Positions 15,597-22,566 of a stretch of 29,985 nucleotides of DNA are shown one piece after another. A program made the position numbers and the translations under genes. The notes beneath the pieces were generated by a model. The model was not told where the DNA came from. It saw only the letters and a list, made by a program, of their open reading frames with translations, and made no database searches. This DNA is from a virus. The stretch's first letter is position 1, and every line of letters starts with the position of its first letter. The stretch is taken from the IMG/VR virus record IMGVR_UViG_3300037584_002951, positions 1 through 29,985 of that record; one strand, 5' to 3'.

Positions 15597-18500
15597 ATGT
15601 CAAATAAACTAACAGAATGGTTAGTTAAACCTTTTATCAATGAAGTAGATTTACCAATTAAAGTTGGTGATGATGTATTGATGGGTAGGTTTAAAAACAA
15701 ACGAGTAAAAGTCAAGTCCATTGACTACAATGAGAAGGGTGATTTACTAATTAATGGTCGTCCTGCATTAAAATTTAGATTAGTCAAGGGTGACAAAAAG
15801 TTATTACCGAGTAAAACTACAAAGAAATCATCAGCAGAACCAGACTCAGATAGAAAAGGTGTTGATGATGAATATCCACATCATAAAACAGAATCTAAAT
15901 TACAAGAAGCAGAACCAAAGTTTCAATCAGTCCACACAAGGTCATCATTTAATCAAACATTTGGTGGTTGGTATTCAAATTATGTTCCACTATCCACTAA
16001 ATTTATGCAAAAGATGATAGGTAATACACGAGTAAGTGTATTTCACGTCGGTTCAGCAGAAATGAAAAGAGATATACAACAGGTTGGAAGAATCATTGGT
16101 AAGAAAGGTTCCTTATCTACATTTACCGCAGTTGACAAAGGTGAGAAACTTGCAAAAGGACAAGGGATACAATCCAAAGGTGGTGTTATTTATCAAATAG
16201 AGGGAACTTTATTAGTTGCAAGCACAAGAGATATACAATCCACACCAGATAAAACAGGTCGTAGATGGGTTCCACCAACTAGCTTAGCAGGTAAAGTTGC
16301 TGGTGGTAAAATGTATGATGAATTAAAAAAAGGTATTAAAGCAAATAAACTGGATAGAGACACTTGGAATAGTATAGAAAGAAAAGAAGAAGCAAAGTGG
16401 GAAAAAGAAGTTGATTATTACAGTGATAATTATAAGGGAAGTTATGAAGAAAAAGAAGAAGCATTGAAAAAAATAATGGGCCCATTGAAAAGAAAATGGA
16501 TTAAAAAATATATTGATATGTGTTATAAAATAATGAAAAAATATCAACCACAAATCAAAAGACATATATTAAGTCAAAAAGATAAAGGTTCAGAATACGG
16601 GTGGAACGAAATAGTTGTGAATCAAATTCATATTCAAGATGTATTTTTATTAAAAAGAGTGGGTCAATATAGTAGTATACGAGATGAAGTAGAAAAAATT
16701 GCAAAAGGTACAGTTACCGTAGGTTCACCAGCACAATTTAGAAAGTGGTATAACCAACGAGGTGGTATTATTAATGAAGCAAAAAGAATTCCAAGAAAAA
16801 AAGGACAACATAGAGGTTCTAAATCACATTCAGATTTATACACAGACGAAAATCCAAAAGGAACAATCAAAGGTTTAAAGTTTGCAACCGTCAAGGACGC
16901 AAAGGCATCAGTAAGTAAAATCAGAGGTAGTGGTAAAACACACGCTCACAAAATTCAAGCAGCAGTTGCTATGGAACAACGAGCAAGAGAAATGGGTAAA
17001 ACATCTGAGGCAGCAGTCTATCGTGCTTACATCAACCAAATGAAAAAGAAAACTAAAAAGAAAAATGAATCTGATGAATATACATTTGGACCAGATTATA
17101 TACCAACAAACTTAGCACAAAGAAAAAAGATGAAAAGAATTCATCAAAAAACAAATAGAAGTAGTAGAGTTAGTGGTAGAAAAAACGAAGGTTGGTCAGA
17201 TAAATATAAAAAAAGTATTGATTGTAATAATCCAAAAGGTTTTTCACAAAAAGCACATTGTGACGGAAAGAAGAAAAACGAAAGTTTCTTTGGATTAGGA
17301 CCAGGAGATGTTCCTTCACCAAGTCGTAAAATGGTTAAGAAAATGAAAAAGAAGGGGAACACATCAGTTCCTTATGGTAGTGGATATAAAAAAGTAAACG
17401 AACAAAAAGAAATTAAAAAAGTAATAGCTATTTATCCAGGTAGATTTCAACCATTTGGTCCACATCACAAAAAAGTATATGATGCGTTAAAAAGTAAGTT
17501 CGGTGAAGCATACATCACAACATCAGATATACAACAACCACCAAGACACCCAATGAACTTTAATGAAAAAGTTAAACATATGGTTAAAATGGGAATACCA
17601 AAGAATCGTATCGTAAAAGAAAAAGTTCCTTATGTGGCAAACAACTTATTGAAGAAATTTAATAAAGACACCACAGCAGTAGTTTATGTGTTTGGAGCAA
17701 AGGACGCCGGTAGATTAAAAGGTGGTAAAAAGAAATCAGGTGGATTAACTTACTATCAAGATTTAAAGTCAAATCTAAATAATTTGAAAGGATTTGAAGA
17801 ACACGGATATATTTATGAAGCACCATTTGTAAAAGTTAGTGGTATCTCAAGTGGAACAGAGATTAGAAAATTATTAGGTAGTCCAAAGTTTGATGATAAA
17901 AAAAGACAACAAATATTCAAAAAAACATTTGGATACTTTGATAAGTCCACATATGAAATGATGACTTCCAGATTTAAAAAGTTGTTTGAATTTTTCCAAC
18001 AACCACAAGTAAAAAAACTAATGAAAGAAGTTAGTGGTTTTGGAACAAGTATAAATGCAAGTGATATGTCAGATGAGGGTATGTATGATTTTTTTGGTTC
18101 CTTAGATGATTATTACAGAATATCACCAGAACACGCAGAACATATTGGTTATGAATTGATTGATTTTCCAGTAAGAGATTCTGAGGATATGATGTTTACC
18201 ATTATGGCAGATGAATATGAAAAGGACAGAACCAAAACCGTAACACACGGAAGAACAATTAATCAAAACAGAAAAAATAAAGAATCAGTTGATAACCCAT
18301 TTCCAAAGTATAAAGAACGAATGAGAAAAACATTAGGTGGTCTTGGATTTGAAATAATTAAATACTTTGGTGAAGAGTCATTTACTAAGATGAAAGAATC
18401 ACCACTACTGGCCAAAAAAGATATTGATAAGGGTGTTAGTCATATTAAGAAAGTTCAAGAAGGGTTTATGGAAGATGTTAAATTATTAATAGAAGGTGGA

Positions 18501-19718
18501 GCATACGGACATATGAATCATCCATTTGATGATAATAATTTGATGTTTTCAGATTTGAAGAACATAATTATTATAGGGTTAGAAGGAAAGCTTAATCGTG
18601 AAGATAATGTTTCTGAAAAACTTGATGGACAAAACCTAATGATAAGTTGGGTAGATGGAAAGTTAAAAGCAGCCCGAAACAAAGGTCATCTGAAAAATGG
18701 TGGTAAAACTGCACCAACAACTTCCGGTATAGCAAGTATGTTTGCTGGTAGAGGTAATATTAAAAAGGCATTTGTAGGTGCGATGAGAGATTTAGAAAAA
18801 TCAATAGGTTCTTTATCAGACGCTCAGAAGAAAAAGATTTTTGGTAATGGAACTAAATGGATGAATTTAGAGGTTATATATCCACAAACGAGTAATATAA
18901 TAGACTATGATGTCGCAGAGATTGTATTCCACGGAACTACCGAATATGATATGTCCGGTAGAGCAAAAGGATACTCAAAAGATGCGGCTCGTATGTTACA
19001 AGGTATGATAAAACAAGTAAATCAAAATATACAAAAAACATTCAAGATTAGTAAACCTAACTTTTTGAAAATGAGCAAAGTTCAAGACTTTAGTAAGAAG
19101 AAATCTACATTTTTAAATAAGTTAAATAAACTACAAAGTCAATATGGATTAAAAGATAGTGACAAATTAGGTATGTATCATCAATCTTATTGGCAAGAAT
19201 ATATTTTCAACGCAGCAAAACAATTCAAAGTTAAGTTGAAGAGTAATCAATTAGTAAACTTAACGAATCGTTGGGCATTCTTTGATAAATCATATAGTAT
19301 CGGACAAATTAAAAAAGACTTTAAAGACAATCCACAATTTATTGATTGGATATTAAAGACTGATAAACTTGACCATAACAAAATGTTTAAACAAAATATC
19401 AAACCATTTGAGATATTATTTTTCCAAGTAGGTGCAGAGATATTGAAAAATATGTCAGGTTTCTTAGCGGTATCACCAGACACAGCAGTTCAAAAAATTA
19501 AAAAAGATGTGGACACCGCACTAAAAGATTTACAAAAACCAGATAAAGTAGAAAAATTAAGAAAATTAAAAATACAAATAGAAAAATTAGAAGCTATCGG
19601 TGGTTCGAGTGCAATAGTTCCGAGTGAGGGATTAGTATTTAAATACAAAGGTAATATATACAAATTTACAGGAGCATTTGCACCAATCAATCAAATACTT
19701 GGTAGTTTAAAATTTTAA
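15597..19718 (+). CDS. Giant multi-domain polyprotein: leader, NMNAT-like and ligase-like domains (1373 aa)
   Basis: The start is ATG 15597 with AGGAGA upstream; the open frame reaches back to 15534 but only inside the previous gene. Layout: leader 1-16 ending F-I-N-E|V; small beta module 17-70; unknown domain 105-394; module 395-490 (R-I-P-R-K-K-G-Q, DUF5824-like from memory); Cys module 532-560; nucleotidylyltransferase 603-798 with G-R-F-Q-P-F-G-P-H-H at 615-624 and G-I-S-S-G-T-E-I-R-K at 749-758; linker 799-966; covalent nucleotidyltransferase 967-1373 with E-K-L-D-G at 1007-1011 (Lys1008), W-M-N-L-E-V at 1088-1093, and E-G-L-V-F-K plus Y-K-F-T-G at 1344-1359. The last set fits RNA/DNA ligase or capping enzymes. 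Candidate cuts: LQE104|A, INE394|A, KNE491|S, KNE562|S, VNE602|Q, LIE966|G. It is probably packaged in the head and cleaved by gp21. Confidence 0.75.
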   Translation: MSNKLTEWLVKPFINEVDLPIKVGDDVLMGRFKNKRVKVKSIDYNEKGDLLINGRPALKFRLVKGDKKLLPSKTTKKSSAEPDSDRKGVDDEYPHHKTESKLQEAEPKFQSVHTRSSFNQTFGGWYSNYVPLSTKFMQKMIGNTRVSVFHVGSAEMKRDIQQVGRIIGKKGSLSTFTAVDKGEKLAKGQGIQSKGGVIYQIEGTLLVASTRDIQSTPDKTGRRWVPPTSLAGKVAGGKMYDELKKGIKANKLDRDTWNSIERKEEAKWEKEVDYYSDNYKGSYEEKEEALKKIMGPLKRKWIKKYIDMCYKIMKKYQPQIKRHILSQKDKGSEYGWNEIVVNQIHIQDVFLLKRVGQYSSIRDEVEKIAKGTVTVGSPAQFRKWYNQRGGIINEAKRIPRKKGQHRGSKSHSDLYTDENPKGTIKGLKFATVKDAKASVSKIRGSGKTHAHKIQAAVAMEQRAREMGKTSEAAVYRAYINQMKKKTKKKNESDEYTFGPDYIPTNLAQRKKMKRIHQKTNRSSRVSGRKNEGWSDKYKKSIDCNNPKGFSQKAHCDGKKKNESFFGLGPGDVPSPSRKMVKKMKKKGNTSVPYGSGYKKVNEQKEIKKVIAIYPGRFQPFGPHHKKVYDALKSKFGEAYITTSDIQQPPRHPMNFNEKVKHMVKMGIPKNRIVKEKVPYVANNLLKKFNKDTTAVVYVFGAKDAGRLKGGKKKSGGLTYYQDLKSNLNNLKGFEEHGYIYEAPFVKVSGISSGTEIRKLLGSPKFDDKKRQQIFKKTFGYFDKSTYEMMTSRFKKLFEFFQQPQVKKLMKEVSGFGTSINASDMSDEGMYDFFGSLDDYYRISPEHAEHIGYELIDFPVRDSEDMMFTIMADEYEKDRTKTVTHGRTINQNRKNKESVDNPFPKYKERMRKTLGGLGFEIIKYFGEESFTKMKESPLLAKKDIDKGVSHIKKVQEGFMEDVKLLIEGGAYGHMNHPFDDNNLMFSDLKNIIIIGLEGKLNREDNVSEKLDGQNLMISWVDGKLKAARNKGHLKNGGKTAPTTSGIASMFAGRGNIKKAFVGAMRDLEKSIGSLSDAQKKKIFGNGTKWMNLEVIYPQTSNIIDYDVAEIVFHGTTEYDMSGRAKGYSKDAARMLQGMIKQVNQNIQKTFKISKPNFLKMSKVQDFSKKKSTFLNKLNKLQSQYGLKDSDKLGMYHQSYWQEYIFNAAKQFKVKLKSNQLVNLTNRWAFFDKSYSIGQIKKDFKDNPQFIDWILKTDKLDHNKMFKQNIKPFEILFFQVGAEILKNMSGFLAVSPDTAVQKIKKDVDTALKDLQKPDKVEKLRKLKIQIEKLEAIGGSSAIVPSEGLVFKYKGNIYKFTGAFAPINQILGSLKF

Positions 19719-19727
19719 GGAGTTATA

Positions 19728-20297
19728 ATGGCAAACAGGTCAAAAGAAGCAGAAAGACAGAATAAAGCATTACAAAATATTCTTGAAGGTAAACCAGTAG
19801 AAAAGGATTATGTTCAGGTTGGATATGAGGGTAAGAAAGATAAAGGTCAAGGTGGTAAAACCAGAGAATCAGAATTAAGTAAAACAATGCAATCAGTTAG
19901 AATGCCTTGGTTTTGTCCTAATTGTAAAAAAGCAATGAAGAAAAAACTTGATAACAAGTTTTGGAGATTGATGGGACATTGTTTTGATTGTCAAATAGAT
20001 TATGAAAACCAACTAAAAATTGAAGGTAAGTTCAATGATTGGGCACAATCAAAAATGTTAGAAAATCAAAAAGCACAATTAAAAGATTTAGAACAAAGTA
20101 TAGATGACTTTGAAAAAACAGGTGGTAAAAAAGAATGGTTCAATAATGTAGGTGTCAATACACCAATGTTAGAATCAGATAAATGGGAAATGGGTGAAAA
20201 GGAATTTGAAAAAACCATTCAGGAAGCAAGAGATTTCATACAAGAGAAACAACAAATCGTGAAAGAAGCAGAACAACAACTAAAAGGAGCAGAATAA
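19728..20297 (+). CDS. Zinc-ribbon and coiled-coil protein, possible small terminase position
   Basis: A 189-aa protein with AAGGAG upstream. C-P-N-C and C-F-D-C, about 26 residues apart in the middle, form a four-cysteine zinc ribbon (W-F-C-P-N-C-K-K ... G-H-C-F-D-C-Q). The C-terminal 80 residues are charged and helical, probably coiled coil. It lies in the slot before the large terminase where T4 has gene 16, but two other genes intervene and no helix-turn-helix is visible. A DNA-binding or assembly role is likely; the small-terminase label is only a positional guess. Confidence 0.6.
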   Translation: MANRSKEAERQNKALQNILEGKPVEKDYVQVGYEGKKDKGQGGKTRESELSKTMQSVRMPWFCPNCKKAMKKKLDNKFWRLMGHCFDCQIDYENQLKIEGKFNDWAQSKMLENQKAQLKDLEQSIDDFEKTGGKKEWFNNVGVNTPMLESDKWEMGEKEFEKTIQEARDFIQEKQQIVKEAEQQLKGAE

Positions 20298-20578
20298 TGG
20301 GAATCATTAATGCAATATTAAACCTATTCTTTGGTGGAAATAAAAAGAAAGAAGTCAAAGAGTTAGATAAAGCTATTAAAGTTAAAGACAATGAAGTTAA
20401 GGAACTTGAAAAAGAAGTAAAAGTTCTTGAGGCAAAAAAGAAAGTTAACAAAAAAGAAGTAGCAAAATTAAAAAGAAAAGTAACCAATACTAAAAAACAG
20501 ATTGAAAAAGCTGGTGAAGCGGTAAAAGAAGACAATGCCGATGAAGCAGTTAAATTTTTAAAGAAGTTTAGTAAATAA
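20297..20578 (+). CDS. Small coiled-coil protein
   Basis: A 93-aa protein. A hydrophobic N-terminus (M-G-I-I-N-A-I-L-N-L-F-F-G-G) is followed by Lys/Glu-rich heptads through the rest, a clear coiled coil. The N-terminal segment is short for a membrane span but could insert peripherally. It is joined to the previous gene by TAATG. Function unknown; the neighbouring exported coiled-coil protein suggests the two could work together at the envelope. Confidence 0.6.
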   Translation: MGIINAILNLFFGGNKKKEVKELDKAIKVKDNEVKELEKEVKVLEAKKKVNKKEVAKLKRKVTNTKKQIEKAGEAVKEDNADEAVKFLKKFSK

Positions 20579-20595
20579 GTTATATATTTATATAT

Positions 20596-20982
20596 ATGAG
20601 ATATTTAATTTACATATTACTAATCGGGAGTTTATTCGGTCAAGATGTGATTGAACCCAAAACCTACACCTTTACAGAGGAAGAAGTTTTAGGATTTACC
20701 AATACGATTAAAGAACTTGAACTAAAAGATAGTTTAAATGTTTCTTTAGTTGAGGATTTAGAATCACAATTGAAACTTTTTGAAGAAACATCAGTCATAG
20801 ACTCTATGTTGATTGCGAATAAAACGAACCAAATTAATCTACTAAAAGACACCACAAAACTACTTGAACAAAAAGTAAAACTCGTTCAACCTAAATGGTA
20901 TGAAAACAAATGGTTATACTTTACATTTGGGGTAGCTTTGACTGCTACTTCAGTTAAATTAGCAGGTCAAATAGTAGACTAA
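20596..20982 (+). CDS. Exported coiled-coil protein with C-terminal membrane anchor, spanin-like candidate
   Basis: A 128-aa protein. It begins M-R-Y-L-I-Y-I-L-L-I-G-S-L-F-G-Q-D, a signal peptide with likely cleavage after G or Q. There is no cysteine, so it is not a lipoprotein. The middle 75 residues are helical and charged. The end W-L-Y-F-T-F-G-V-A-L-T-A-T-S is a probable transmembrane segment. This topology, periplasmic coil with a C-terminal anchor, resembles unimolecular spanins except for the missing lipid anchor. No ribosome binding site is visible upstream; the 5' region is TATA-rich. It ends in a TAATG overlap with the terminase. Confidence 0.55.
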   Translation: MRYLIYILLIGSLFGQDVIEPKTYTFTEEEVLGFTNTIKELELKDSLNVSLVEDLESQLKLFEETSVIDSMLIANKTNQINLLKDTTKLLEQKVKLVQPKWYENKWLYFTFGVALTATSVKLAGQIVD

Positions 20983-22553
20983 TGGCAGAACCAATAAAAG
21001 AAGTAATCAAACAAGAATATGTAAAGTGTGCAAAAGATTCAGCATACTTTATGAAAAAGTATTGTATGATACAACACCCGATACGAGGAAAAATTCCTTT
21101 TGATTTGTACGATTTTCAAGAAAAAACCGTAACAGAGTTTCAAGAAAATCGTATGAACATCATACTAAAAGCTCGTCAGTTAGGTATATCTACATTGACA
21201 GCAGGATACGCTTTATGGATGATGACTTTTCATCAGGATAAAAATGTTCTGGTAATTGCAACGAAACAAGAAGTAGCAAAAAACTTGGTTACGAAAGTTC
21301 GTGTTATGCACTCAAACTTACCGAGTTGGTTGAAACAAAGGTGTGTCGAGGATAACAAATTGAATTTGAGATATCGTAATGGTTCTCAAATTAAAGCAGT
21401 ATCTTCTTCTGGTGAAGGTGCTCGTTCTGAAGCACTATCATTATTGATATTGGATGAGGCGGCATTTATTGATAAGATTGACACAATATGGACAGCGGCA
21501 CAATCCACATTGACTACTGGTGGTAGTTGTATCGCATTATCAACACCAAATGGTGTGGGTAATTGGTTTCATAAAAATTGGGTAGAAGCAGAAGAGGGAC
21601 GAGGACTATTTAATCCAATCAAACTACATTGGACTACACACCCAGATAGAGATGAAGAGTGGAGAAAAGAACAAGATACTTTACTTGGACCAAGTTCAGC
21701 AGCACAAGAGTGTGATTGTGACTTCTTAACATCTGGTACAGGTGTGATTGACCCAGTATTACTGGAGAACTTAAGAAAGAACTCGTGTAATGACCCAATG
21801 GAAAAAAGAGGTATTGACAATAATTGTTGGATTTGGGAACCAGCAAATTACTCAAAGAGTTACATTGTATGTGCCGATGTTGGTCGAGGAGATTCAGCAG
21901 ACTATTCTGCTTTTCACGTGATTGATGTTGAAAATTTAGAACAAGTAGCAGAATACAAAGGTAGAATAAATACCAAAGATTTTGGAAATATGTTGGTAAG
22001 TATAGCGACAGAATATAATGATGCGATACTTATAGTAGAGAACAATAATATTGGTTGGGCAACAATCCAACAAATTATAGATAGGGATTATCCTAATCTA
22101 TTTTATACAAGTAAAGACTTACAATATGTTGATGTTCAACACCAATTGAACAATAAAATCAACAGACAAGAAAGGAATATGGTTGCTGGTTTTTCAACGA
22201 CTTCTAAGACCAGACCACTAATTATTAGTAAGTTAGAAGAATTTTTTAGAGAAGAAAGTGTAGTGGTTCGTAGTAATCGTTTGATTGATGAACTATTGAC
22301 TTTCGTCTATATAAATAATAGAGCAGAAGCGATGACCGGATACAATGATGATTTGGTTATGTCTTTTGCTATTGGACTTTGGGTTCGTGATACTGCATTA
22401 AGATTACGAACTGAAGGGATTGAATTAACAAAAAAGACTCTCAGTAGAATGAACGATACCGAGGGTTTATACACTCCAGAAGACGCAAATAAAAATGATA
22501 GTTGGGAGTGGGATACAGGAAAAGAAAAAGAGTCTTTAGATTGGCTCTTATAA
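20982..22553 (+). CDS. terL: Large terminase subunit (T4 gp17-like)
   Basis: A 523-aa packaging motor ATPase and nuclease. The N-terminal ATPase has K-A-R-Q-L-G-I-S-T at 63-71 (the deviant Walker A of the T4 family, normally SRQLGKT-like), Walker B L-L-I-L-D-E at 154-159, and the coupling motif L-S-T-P-N-G at 186-191. The C-terminal RNase H-type nuclease has Asp299 (C-A-D-V-G-R-G), Glu353 (I-V-E-N-N-N) and Asp456/457 (Y-N-D-D-L-V). Length and order match gp17. It docks on the portal encoded next. The Walker A segment has I-S-T where most relatives have G-K-T or M-S-T. Confidence 0.95.
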   Translation: MAEPIKEVIKQEYVKCAKDSAYFMKKYCMIQHPIRGKIPFDLYDFQEKTVTEFQENRMNIILKARQLGISTLTAGYALWMMTFHQDKNVLVIATKQEVAKNLVTKVRVMHSNLPSWLKQRCVEDNKLNLRYRNGSQIKAVSSSGEGARSEALSLLILDEAAFIDKIDTIWTAAQSTLTTGGSCIALSTPNGVGNWFHKNWVEAEEGRGLFNPIKLHWTTHPDRDEEWRKEQDTLLGPSSAAQECDCDFLTSGTGVIDPVLLENLRKNSCNDPMEKRGIDNNCWIWEPANYSKSYIVCADVGRGDSADYSAFHVIDVENLEQVAEYKGRINTKDFGNMLVSIATEYNDAILIVENNNIGWATIQQIIDRDYPNLFYTSKDLQYVDVQHQLNNKINRQERNMVAGFSTTSKTRPLIISKLEEFFREESVVVRSNRLIDELLTFVYINNRAEAMTGYNDDLVMSFAIGLWVRDTALRLRTEGIELTKKTLSRMNDTEGLYTPEDANKNDSWEWDTGKEKESLDWLL

Positions 22554-22566
22554 AGTGAGGTAAAAA

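Noticed and set aside
20580-20597. TATATATTTATATATATG as a promoter for the exported protein
   Set aside because: The TATATTTA core ends only six bases before the ATG, too close to give a normal transcript start and leader; a simple AT run explains it as well.
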